Source: Siphonodentalium dalli
Lineage: Eukaryota > Mollusca > Scaphopoda > Gadilida > Siphonodentaliidae
DNA length: 64,000 nt
Assembly: GCA_032622095.1 (NCBI GenBank)
Contig: CP136068.1
Span: 163,075,465 to 163,139,464, forward strand
Reading direction: 5' to 3'
Every line of letters begins with the position of its first letter. Within the stretch, counting starts at the first letter, position 1. The position numbers were made by a program, and so were the translations under genes. Of this stretch, positions 1 through 12,600 are shown in pieces. Below the pieces are notes generated by a model. The model saw only the letters and a program-made list of their open reading frames with translations, was not told the origin of the DNA and made no database searches.

Positions 1-229
1 GGGAGTTTTATTTTTATTTTTTTCTGCACATAGTAAGCATGGAAAAAGATACCTTCATCTGTCTTGTAATAACCAGAAATATAGAGATAACTGTTATCAG
101 GCATCGCAATAAAAAGACCTAACGCAGCACTTTTTATTCAATGCGGCGGGACCTGAGAACCAAAACACTTTTCTTTGGCCTTAATTCTTTGAGAATGAAT
201 GAATTTAGTAAAAAGTCTAATAATTAAGC

Positions 230-558
230 TCACCCGGAGAGAGGTAAGGTAAGATGTGTAACAGTCGAGATGCAGATGGTGACCACAGTTCTGAACAAGA
301 ACACCGCCTTCTCAGCCAATTTTCAGTCTGGATTCTAATATTATATATAGTATGGGGTATAAGATGAATGTCTAATGATATAAGTCTAATATTCTCACCC
401 GGATAGAGGCGAGGTAAGATGTGTAACAGTCGAGATGCAGATGGTGACTACAGTTCTGAACAAGAACACCGCCCTCCCAACCAATTTTCAGTCTGGAGTC
501 TAATATTATATATAGTATGGGGTATAAGATGAATGTCTAATGATATAAGTATAATATT
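230..558 (-). pseudogene. UBR3: Two decayed tandem copies of the 3' part of UBR3 exon 23
   Basis: Two further copies of the exon 23 3' part, its donor (CGG/GTGAGA or GTGAGC) and about 80 bp of intron follow in tandem with a ~164 bp period (units ~395-558 and ~230-394). The copy at ~395-500 keeps [10 protein letters not shown] but has TGTAGT, replacing the Gly of CGHH with Ser. The copy at ~230-330 has TGA where Trp of GWEGG should be. Neither copy has the 5' part of the exon or an acceptor, so both are probably intronic debris. Confidence 0.85.
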
Positions 559-563
559 CTCAC

Positions 564-674
564 CCGGATAGAGGCGAGGTAAGATGTGTAACAGTCGAGA
601 TGCAGATGGTGACCACAGGTCTGAACAAGAACACCGCCTTCCCAACCAATGTTCAGAGACATCTGACAGGAACT
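564..674 (-). CDS. UBR3: UBR3 exon 23: second part of RING-H2 (CGHHLHLDC)
   Basis: Encodes [46 protein letters not shown] holds the central Cys/His ligands of the RING-H2 finger (vertebrate CGHTLHIDC). Acceptor TGTTTTCAG/AGTTCC, donor ATCCGG/GTGAGA. Length 111 nt, phase 0 to 0. Two downstream tandem copies of the 3' part of this exon are damaged, so this is the intact copy. The next exon is off the left edge. Confidence 0.94.
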
Positions 675-3600
675 CTGAAAACATAAGAAGGATAACTCTA
701 TGTTACGCTGAAAACATAGGAAGGATAACTCTATGTTACTATGAAAACATAGGAAGGATAACTCTGTTACTCTGAAAACATAGGAGGGATAACTCTATGG
801 AAAACATAGGAGGGATAACTCTGTTACTCTGAAAACATAAGAGGGATAACTCTATGTTACTCTGAACACATAAGAGGGATAACACTATGTTACGCTGAAC
901 ACATGTTTGTTAGGAGTATCAAACAAAGTTGAGAAATTTGTTTTTACGCAAATACAGTAACTGAGAGCTTTCCGATGAATGGCAACAAGCCATATTTCCG
1001 ACTAAATCCTGAAAAATTACCCATAATTCTGCTGTGGTTAAGGAGTCGATTATTTAGGGCATTACTGTAATTGATTTATTAAATACCTATAAAACGAGTC
1101 ACACAGCGATGTTATTTATCACGTAGAGTCACTTATTATCTGACAGCTATACAATACACGTGTGGTATACTGTTTATAAAACTAAAAATAGAACCAACGC
1201 AATGTTAGGTGCCTGATCGAGCCAGTAGCTAAATATAGATCCGATGCAACACAACTAACACAAGGATCGATACACAGATACCATTGGTAGTATTGGCAGG
1301 CAATACAATTTAATTACTAATGAGAGCTAATCTTTCATCGACTACCTGATTAGCTTACTCACAATGTTACCACGAAACCTCAGTAGCATCAAGGTGATAT
1401 ATATAACCATGATGCTTATCAAAGTCAGGAGATGGAAACTATTTAGTCAGAAGCGACTTGACCAATTTGTTACAGGGCCAAGCCCTTTTTGCAAGAATCG
1501 AAAATCGAAGAAAGTAATTTTTTTTAATCACATCCTCCCATCCCCCCTTCATTTGTTTTTTCTTTCTTTCTCTTTCCTTTTTGTTTGGCTTTTGCCATTC
1601 ACATTCATTCAAGGACATCACTTTTTTTTTGGTATTAATTAAGAAGAATAACAACAAAGAAAGACAAAATACATTCATGCTCTCAGTCCAAGACATGGAA
1701 GAGTTTCGTTCTTCCATGCCCTGGCCTACTTTCTTACCTGTGACATGCAATTAGACAATATTTAAAGCCGCACAATGTGTAAGGATAATTTTAACAATCA
1801 TCGTTCAACTTAAAAGCAAGACCAATTACCGATACTAAGTACTACCTTGATATATTTTTGCCTGAAATGGACTTTCTTTAGCAAAAACAATGGTGATAAA
1901 AAACAATAGATTATTTTTTTGTCTTCAGAATAACTTTAAATTTCCCTTATTAACCGGCTAAAGTGGTCGATGTTGTGTAATATTTAAGGTTTGCAGATTT
2001 AATGTTCCAAACACTATGTGCAGCTTATTCAACTTATTTTTTTTCCTGGCTTTTGCCATTCACATTCATTCAAGAACATCACTAACCAGGTTGTCGAGTG
2101 TTTCATTTCAGATCCCATTATGGAGAGCATGTTTCTACGGGATCAACTTGGTATACATGTATGTTGTTGGCATGGTGCAGAATCGAAGAGAATCAAAGCA
2201 AGAATTTGATAACTGAACTTCCTACCAATAATTTCATGACTAACTATTTCATTAAGAGTTCGTTAAATGTAATCAATTCGGCAAACCTGTCTCTGTTGTG
2301 ATATGACCATGTGGGATAAAAGTATCCCATAACAGATATCATTTACTTTGTCAAAATTTATGACTGGCATAAAATAATGAATGACCGTCACAAACCAAGT
2401 GGTGACTATCAGTTTGACAGGTACCAAAATATGCGTTATATCCAGACTACAGTAATGCTCTAAGTAATCGACTTCTTAACCACAGCCGAATTATGGGTAA
2501 CTTTTCAGGATTTAGTCGGAAATATGGCTTGTTGCCATTCATCGGAAAGCTCTCCCACGAGAACTTTCCGATGAATGGCAACAAGCCATATTTCTGACTA
2601 AATCCTGAATAGTTACCAATAATTCTGCTGTGGTTAAGAAGTCGATTACTTAGAGCATTACTGTAACTTCAATAGCAGCTTGCCAATAGTAAGGTTTAAT
2701 GCCAACTTTATTTTCGGAAAACATAGGAAGGATAACTCTGTTACTCTGAAAACATAGGAGGGATAACTCTATGGAAAACATAGGAGGGATAACTCTGTTA
2801 CTCTGAAAACATAAGAGGGATAACTCTATGTTACTCTGAAAACATAGGAGGGATAACTCTATGGAAAACATAGGAGGGATAACTCTATGGAAAACATAGG
2901 AGCGATAACTCTAGGGAAAACATAGGAGGGATAACCCCTCTACTCTGAAAACATAAGAGGGATAACTCTATGTTACTCTGAAAACATAAGAGGGATAACA
3001 CTATGTTACGCTGATCCACATGTTTGTTAGGAGTATCAAACAAAGTTGAGAAATTTGTTTTTACGCAAATACAGTAACTGAGAGCTTTCCGATGAATGGC
3101 AACAAGCCATATTTCCGACTAAATCCTGAAAAATTACCCATAATTCTGCTGTGGTTAAGGAGTTGATTATTTAGGGCATTACTGTAATTGATTTATTAAA
3201 GACCTATAAAACGAGTCACACAACAATGTCATTTATCAAGAAGAGTCACTTATTATCTGACAGCTATACAATACACGTGTGGTATACTGTTTATAAAACT
3301 AAAAATAGAACCAACGCAATGTTAGGTGCCTGATCGAGCCAGTAGCTAAATATAGATCCGATGCAACACAACTAACACAAGGATCGATACACAGATACCA
3401 TTGGTAGTATTGGCAGGCAATACAATTTAATTACTAATGAGAGCTAATCTTTCATCGACTACCTGATTAGCTTACTCACAATGTTACCACGAAACCTCAG
3501 TAGCATCAAGGTGATATATATAACCATGATGCTTATCAAAGTCAGGAGATGGAAACTATTTAGTCAGAAGCGACTTGACCAATTTGTTACAGGGCCAAGC

Positions 3601-6600
3601 CCTGTTTGCAAGAATCGAAAATCGAAGAAAGTAATTTTTTTTAATCACATCCTCCCATCCCCCCTTCATTTGTTTTTTCTTTCTTTCTCTTTCCTTTTTG
3701 TTTGGCTTTTGCCATTCACATTCATTCAAGGACATCCCTTTTTTTTTGGTATTAATTAAGAAGAATAACAACAAAGAAAGACAAAATACATTCATGCTCT
3801 CAGTCCAAGACATGGAAGAGTTTCGCTCTTCCATGCCCTGGCCTACTTTCTTACCTGTGACATGCAATTAGACAATATTTAAAGCCGCACAATGTGTAAG
3901 GATAATTTTAACAATCATCGTTCAACTTAAAAGCAAGACCAATTACCGATACTAAGTACTACCTTGATATATTTTTGCCTGAAATGGACTTTCTTTAGCA
4001 AAAACAATGGTGATAAAAAACAATAGATTATTTTTTTGTCTTCAGAATAACTTTAAATTTCCCTTATTAACCGGCTAAAGTGGTCGATGTTGTGTAATAT
4101 TTAAGGTTTGCAGATTTAATGTTCCAAACACTATGTGCAGCTTATTCAACTTATTTTTTTTCCTGGCTTTTGCCATTCACATTCATTCAAGAACATCACT
4201 AACCAGGTTGTCGAGTGTTTCATTTCAGATCCCATTATGGAGAGCATGTTTCTACGGGATCAACTTGGTATACATGTATGTTGTTGGCATGGTGCAGAAT
4301 CGAAGAGAATCAAAGCAAGAATTTGATAACTGAACTTCCTACCAATAATTTCATGACTAACTATTTCATTAAGAGTTCGTTAAATGTAATCAATTTGGCA
4401 AACCTGTCTCTGTTGTGATATGACCATGTGGGATAAAAGTATCCCATAACAGATATCATTTACTTTTTCAAAATTTATGACTGGCATAAAATAATGAATG
4501 ACCGTCACAAACCAAGTGGTGACTATCAGTTTGACAGGTACCAAAATATGCGTTATATCCAGACTACAGTAATGCTCTAAGTAATCGACTTCTTAACTCC
4601 CCGAGAGCTTTCCGATGAATGGCAACAAGCCATATTTCCGACTAAATCCTGAAAAGTTACCCATAATTCTGCTGCGGTTAAGAAGTCGATTACTTAGAGC
4701 ATTACTGTAACTTCAATAGCAGCTTGCCAATAGTAAGGTTTAATGCCAACTTAATTTTCGAACCCCCAGATAATTTTATATAAACTCTATGCCATAGTAT
4801 ATTCCATTTGAAAGAGTAAGCTCCAAAACATTGTATTATCAACTTATTCGGTGTAATAAACTGTGAACATGTTGTTTTTATTGAGATACTGACTTGGTGT
4901 GCTCAAGTGTCATTATTATTTTCAATGGAAGGGGAATAACTCTATATCTTAAGGTAGAAATATAGAATATATACATTTTAGTTTGAACTCTGTTGCATTC
5001 TGGAAGCCATAACGGGGGGAAATCATTCTATGATTTCAGTTGTTTTCTATTTCTCTATGGGCATCTTCTGAGACACAGACATTTCAAATGATGATGAATT
5101 GTAGTATTTTAATCATATTTTATGGCATAGATTGTTATTAAAACTGTATATCAAGGCACTAAAAAAAAATAATCGGTGACTCGAAAATTAAATGGGCCTT
5201 TAAAACTTCTAACTTCAAATGCCTACAGTCACCTGATTGACACCATCGCCAGACTGTTTGGTGCATGGATAAATATGATTGATCTTTATTGATATGTGAG
5301 AATATGTGCCGATCAAGCCTTGAAATAATGTGTCTGTCAAATGCAGAATGAGGTTCACCAGAGGGTGAATTTAGTGATGGTAGTGTCATTTCATTTCATT
5401 TCAAGGGTTGGTGGCGATCATATTATCATCTGACTGTTGATAGCTGACAGCGCCTGGAATTTGAAGTTCTAAACCTAATGTTTCATATGAGTGGGGACCA
5501 ATAAAGGTGATAGCATAATAAATTCTCCTTCAAGATATTCTTATTTCTGTATGGCAATGCTAACGTATGGATCCATGAGTAATCACGAATTGTGTAACAG
5601 TAAGTGAACGTTCAGACGACCACAATTCAATCGTAAGTGGAAAGATTTCCATCATAGGTAGTTTGACTGCGCATGCTCATGGCAAGATTATGAGTAAAAA
5701 AATAATATCAAGCACTGTTTGATTTTAGATGCGAAATCATGGCGTATCCTTAGTTACCTCCACTTGCGACGGAAACACAGTCATGTGTAGGTAAATAACG
5801 TAGATGGAAAGATCGTAGGCTTACGAACAACCCACAATATCATCATATGCGACAATATCGCAATCGTGTGAACAAACTAACCAAGATGTTATCGGCCCTG
5901 ATTCATCCACTTATGATTGAATCGTGGTCGTCTGATCCACTTATGATTGAATCGTGGTCATCTGAACGTTCACTAACACAGACAAAAATAATACAAACCT
6001 CCTCAAAATGTTTAAATAATCTCTCTAATCGTTCTTTCTGTATTGCACCGCACGATGGTAGCTTAGGGAAACTCACATCGTCTTCACTCAGTGGTAAGTC
6101 TTTGGATTGTTCCATCTGCAGGCGATGTCCAAGCACTATAAATTGAGAATGAAGTTGAAGGTACTCAATCCGATCCGATGATCCACATATGATCAGATTC
6201 CAACAACAAAAACATTTTTTGAAATGCCACTTCAGTTACCAGAATCAATTAATTGCCCAAAAATAATGCTAACCACAGTCAACTATAGTATAAAATTACC
6301 CAAAACGTGTGTTATTTATCAATATTTTGTTCAAAGAAATTTGGCCGATTGTGTCAAATATCTAACACCCAAAGCCACTTGATTTTAGAGTTATCCATCT
6401 TCATCTGCAATTGGTCCAAGACCGTCGGCTTGACAAATATTTGCCAGTCCGCATAAAATTACATATCTCGGGGAAATAATAAATTTAAAAAATCAATATC
6501 TGAACACTCTGACCTTTGATGGGTGGGTTCCTAGACTCGAATCAAATAATTTTTACCACCAAAGCCAAAGAAATAGTAATCGTTTACATAACAAAGCATG

Positions 6601-9600
6601 TAAACTTGACAATAACACACTATTTATGATTGGTATAAGAAAAAAATCTGTCTATATGGCACCATGCTGGTTACACGTAGAAATACTATGTGTTTACAAT
6701 TTGTGATAACATGTGTTGGGGGATTCCAATTTGAAGTAGGAATCACCATATATGAAAGTTGTAAACTGTACTCCCATAAGGAGCCTTGCATATATAGGAG
6801 AATACATTGGCCTAACAATATTTACCTTGAACTTGTAAGCCAGTGCATTATCTTATATATGTGAGATTTGCATATATAAGATAATGCACTGGCACATGAT
6901 CTTTAATGGTGTACACAGCTACCGTAATTAAAGGGTTAATGACCGTTTGATGGTTCTTAAAGATGGTCTATCTCTTCCTAAATAAGTTTTATATATAGTT
7001 TTCTGGGTATAAAATAATAAATATGAGTCAAAGACACCTGTCTGGTAACGCTTCTATTAACCCTTTACCCAACAAACCGGCCAAAAACCGGCCAAATAAA
7101 GCTGCAACAGCCTAAATTATCTTGGGTCTGTCTCAATAAAACCATACAAATATGGATATCATTGGAACCGGCTCATTGACCACATTGTGATGGTTTACAG
7201 TTATGCCCTGTGCCAATGCATTCTCTTATATATGCGAGTCGACCATAGGTCGCCTCACATATATAAGAGAATGCATTTACCATTTTTTCTTACATTCTTC
7301 AACAATTTTATAATTTTTAATGTGTTAAGCCAATGCATTCTCTTATATATGCGAGGCGACCTATGGTCGACTCGCATATATAAGAGAATGCATTGTCACA
7401 GGGCCGTTCTGTTGGGTAAAGGGTTAATTACTATTGATTTTATATCAAATTTTCTTATAAAATGCGATAAAGTGGGACATTTTTTTTTGCAATTTTTAGA
7501 TATGGTTATACCACATGCTACTCTCGTAATAAATGCGAGCCATATAATATGTTCAAAATAAATTGTATGTATTATACCAGAAACTTCGAAATAAAATCAA
7601 TATTGATAGAAGCAGAGATTTGGTGCAACTGGGGCCTCACTTCATGATATGGAATGTTGCTAAAAGAGTGGTTGGTCTATTTTTCATTTCAGGTTGTTAA
7701 AGCTGGTATATATTTTCCCAGAACTTTAGGTGTTAATTCAGCAGTACAAAATAATCATTTTGAATTTGAGAGACCAGACAACATAAACTTCCAGTCGCAA
7801 AAATTTATTTTTCTTCCAACATTTTTCCATAAACTGGGACGGTCTGATTGGTCTAGACAATGTGGACGGCCTAGACTGGGAAAATATGACACATTCAAAC
7901 TTCACCTCTTGTAAATACATACCACTGGTCGCCTACAGGAGTACGCAAGCCTTGAAATATGGTGTCTGTCATTTGCAGAATGAGGTCCCCAGAGGGTGAA
8001 TTTAGTGATGCTACCCCGCATAGTGGGCTAGCATCACCAAATTCACCCTCTGGGGACCTCATTCTGCAAATGACAGACACCCTATTTCAAGGCTTGGGAG
8101 TACGACAGGACATAAAACTGGCCTTATATGATCTAGCCAAGCTTCACTTCTTATAAATACTTACCACTGGTTGCCTGCAGGAATACGACAAGACCAATTG
8201 GTCTAGACGACGTGGATGGACCAGACTGACCACATATGACACAGTCAAACCTCTCTTCTCTAATGGCCGGCTCTTCCTCATCATCGTAATCAATATTCAC
8301 ATCATCTGTGGAGAACAAATATATGAGGATTAACTGTCATGTGGACTGTTTTTATGGAGATGTAACCGTGAGGTAAGTGGTCATAACTTGTGTAAAACCC
8401 TTCTGACCACTTACTTCACGGTTACATCTCCATAAAAACAGTCCACATGACAGTTAATCCCTATATTTATATACATTTAGCGAAAAAGCACTTTTGTAAA
8501 TGTATTTAAATCGAAAAGTGTATCGTGACAAAACCAGCCCAAAATATCCCATAGCACCCGTGGCAAAAGTTAACAGGAAAAATTTCTCTTTATATTGAAA
8601 CCCGATGATTTATTAAGTCAATCCTGCGCGAGTCCAAATGGGCCCAAAACATTACGCGTTCGTCTTTCCAAACCCAATGACGTGTCGATGTTGTTATGAG
8701 GTGCAGTTATTAGCTGTTGCGCATTCACCGAGAAATAATTGCAACTAGCAACGTGGGCGCCGACCAATCGGAATGCTGGATTTAGTGATGATCACACTTA
8801 GTATGTAAATATAATGTAAATAATGCCCGGAATCTAGAGCTTGGTGTGACACACATGTGTGAGTAAAGGGGGACACCAGATGTCACTTGAGTCCACGACA
8901 TGATGTACCCAGTATTTCCCACCTCATGCCAAATGAGAAATTCTCAACCCACTCTCCAGCGTCTTAATTCAGAGCACAACAAGTATATCTAGAATTACAT
9001 TCCATGTGGTTCCAAATCGAAAAAAACAGATTTATTTTAGAGAAAGATGGAATAAATTGGCAACTTTATTTGAACCTTAGTCTAGTACCGACCATACTCC
9101 TCCTTTTTGTCACTTAAAATTTCCATATTTTAAATCAAAATGTATATTTCAAATGAAAAAAAAAAGAAGAAATTGTTCTTACAGTAGTTATACCCACAAG
9201 AAAATTTACAATACACTTTAGTGGAACATATGGCACAGACAGCCCATGGATATAGCCAAATAGATGTACAGAGCCAAAAATAACTTCACTTGTCAAACAT
9301 AAATGATTTGTAATCTTAAATGTCTTGTATCATTTAATATATAATGCAGTTGTATCTTAATATAATATGAATTGTGACCTGAATTAAACTTTTTCAAAAA
9401 AAAAGAAAAAGGAAGATGTACCATGTCTTGCCAGCCGGAAGATGACAAAAGCTAATATCAGGCATTAGCCTGCTCTAAAGGCTGTTTCAGAATCAGTCAG
9501 AAAGTTGAAATAAAATGAGCAAGAAAGACCCACGTCCTTCTTCTCTCCTGTTTTATTCGATATATCTCTCCAGTGTTTTTTAACTTCTAGTGGAATACTT

Positions 9601-12600
9601 GCTGTTTAGCTCACTGTCACCTATCGTGACTTTAATTTCAACTGACCATATGCATTTCATTTCAAATAAAACATAATATATTTTTAATCCAGTGGTTTCT
9701 GATGGTAGGAAGCATATGGGTGTGTTCCGGTGTCTCATGTGGCTCACTGGCTTGAATCCATTGGGGACCATAATGGAAATAAATGGTCTTAGGACTGTTT
9801 TCTTATGCTATCCCCGATGGTTTTTGGTCACCAGTTAGTGCCGGACAACTCCTTAACAGTCTCTTACCCTGTATAAACACCATACTCATGCTGGGCATTG
9901 GTCAACTGCGGAAGTGGTAATGTACCATATGGTACATCACATCCTTCCACAGGTGACCTTGGCTTTGTCCAGTAATAAATCAAATAATTTGATATTCTAC
10001 ATTTTTACAATTTCTGTTAATCTGTTACTTGTTACATGTAAATCACATATATACCATGTATTCCTGTTTATTTTTATCTATACACATAGGTTGTCCTACA
10101 CCAATATGTGTCTTAAAGACCATTAAAAAATATCTTATCTCATCTTATCTTATATATTGTGTATCAAAAAGGAAAAAAGTGGCGACTTGGATTGGATTCA
10201 AATATGCGATTGACTTGGGCAGATTAACATTAGATTTGTCGATACAGGAAGAAGTCTTGTCCAAAATTGGGTTTTTCATCGATGGAAGGTATATCTTTTA
10301 TTGCACACTCAATGGCTTATTTATGCGAAATACAGCAAAATACAGAAGATTTCAAAACGTTCAATAAACAATTGTGTATTGTTCTTGAACAATACAAACC
10401 AATTACGTCAACAATGTCACTGGCGACGTCAAATGTAGCAGACAATTTCTTCACTAAATTATTAGGTATAGTCTTCACTAAGCACACATTTGTGCAATTA
10501 AATAAACAGTATAGACCTAAATTTTAGTATAGTACAAGCTACAATATTCAGAGTGTGCAATAAACATAGAACAACACAGTTTTGTGAACATGTTAACGTT
10601 ATTGCACTCATTTGTCATGCCACGAGGTAAAACTCGAACCTCTGGTTCTCGTTTACCATTGCGTCAGAACAAACTTGTGCAATAATGTTATCATGTTCAC
10701 ACACTTGTGTCATTCTATCTATCTCCTGTGATAATAGGGACACAGCTGCCAGTGCTCTCCGTGAATGTTTTGTTCAGTGTCTGTTTACAAAGTTTTGGAA
10801 CAGTTTATCCTAGAATTTTGGGTATTATAATTGGAAAATAGTTTTTACTCGATCGATTGGCATTGGAATTAAAAGAATCGGTCAAGGCGTTTGTTAATTA
10901 TGGCTGTTTGAAGTGACGAGGTATTAGATTTTGAGATCTCCCTTGTTAGGTATGATATCTATACAAAGCTTTTTTTTTAAAGTGGCACACTCGTTTTATA
11001 TTAAAATATTGTTTTAATTTATATTTTACTCGTTTTAATGACAAGCTCCCGTGGATTTTTAACTTACCATCAGCCTCCATAGCCTGTTCAAGAAAAGCTT
11101 TCTGTTTGGATGCAAACTGGTCCATAAGTTTCTTCTGACGAGCTTGTGCTTTCTTCCTCCTGGAAGAAAAATAATTCCAAGTAGGACAAAATAAATAAAT
11201 ACTCATGGCATCAGTGTCTATTGTCGAATCACAACAAAATATTTTCTGTGGTCAAATTTGATTACTGCACCAATTGAATGTTATTTCACTTACGTATCAC
11301 GTGCCATCAACATTAAGCATTTACCCAACAAACCGGCCAAAACCGGCCAAATAAAGATTCAACAGCCTAAAATATCTTCGGTCTGTCTCAATAGAACCAT
11401 ACACATATGGATATCATTGGAACCGGCTTCTTGACCACATTGTGATAGTTACAGTTATGCCCTGTGCCAATGCATTCTCTTATATATGCGAGTCGACCAT
11501 AGGTCGCCTCGCATATATAAGAGAATGCATTGGCCTAAAAAAAATCTTTTTTTAACACTTTTTACCATTTTTTCTTACATTCTTTAACAATTTTATAATT
11601 TTTAATGTGTTAAGCCAATGCATTCTCTTATATATGCGAGGCGACCTATGGTCGACTCGCATATATAAGAGAATGCATTGGCACAGGGCCCTTCTGTTGG
11701 GTAAAGGGTTAAGCATTTGCATGTGTCATGACATGTAATTTCGTGACAAAAACAAACACTGTAACACATTAGTGCGACAATAATTTTCAAAACAAATTGT
11801 GATTTTGGATTATCCCTCTTTTATAAAAATCACAAAATAGCAATATCCATATTCAACTATTATAGTTAAATGTGACTATAATATAGTTAAATGTGACTAT
11901 AATATAGTTAAATATGACTATAATATAGTTAAATATGACTATAATATAGTTAAATGTGACTATAATATAGTTAAATGTGACTATAATATAGTTAAATATG
12001 ACTATAATATAGTTAATTGTGACTATAATATAGTTAAATGTGACTATAATATAGTTAAATGTGACTATAATATAGTTAAATGTGACTATATTATAGTTAA
12101 ATGTGACTATATTATAGTTGATTGAGGATGTGTCTGACCTGTTCAGGTCTGTCTTATAAACAGCTCCATGTTTAGCATGTGTGGGGCCAACTTATAAGCC
12201 CTGTGGAGCCTAAGAGTAAATACGTTCTAAGTCTGAATTTAGTGTGCCTGACATTTGCAGAATGAGGTCCCAAGAGGGTGAATTTAGTGACGCTATCCCG
12301 CAAAGCGAGCTAGCATCACCAAATTCACCCTCTGGAAACCTCATTTTGCTTAGGTCTCAACTGCCATGGGAGACTTAGGATCAGATTGAAGTTCCCCAGT
12401 TGAAGATCGTGATGTTCACCCATTGGTCACCTCGATTATGCATTTTATCTTCTGCAAATTAGGGGATACAGAAACTGAACAGAAGGGAAAAGAAACTAAA
12501 ACAATGTTAATTAAAGACTATAGATACTTCCCAGAAGTTTACGCCTAAGCAGAATGAGGTCATCAGAGAGTGAACTTGGTGATGCTAGCCCGCTATGCAG

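Larger units (their letters stand above)
676..4762. repeat. 2.1 kb tandem segmental duplication
   Basis: Positions ~890-2718 recur at ~3007-4762 with an offset of 2117 bp and very few differences. For example the stretch starting at 1364 recurs at 3481, and 2016 at 4133. Each copy is headed by the exon 23 acceptor minisatellite (676-890 and 2719-3010). The first copy contains a full foldback (2449-2674) where the second has only half (4563-4711), so the two have diverged by element loss or gain. All within the intron between exons 22 and 23. Confidence 0.93.

Noticed and set aside
1-229. Further UBR3 exon left of exon 23
   Set aside because: The minus strand shows a short open stretch near 20-120 but no match to the expected RING continuation and no convincing acceptor.
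1364-3867. 92 and 103 aa frames present twice
   Set aside because: They recur only because of the 2.1 kb duplication; composition is low complexity (F, S, K, R) and they have no recognisable domain.
10267-10527. 86 aa + strand frame ([16 protein letters not shown]...)
   Set aside because: No domain recognised, no splice or promoter context, inside a UBR3 intron on the opposite strand.
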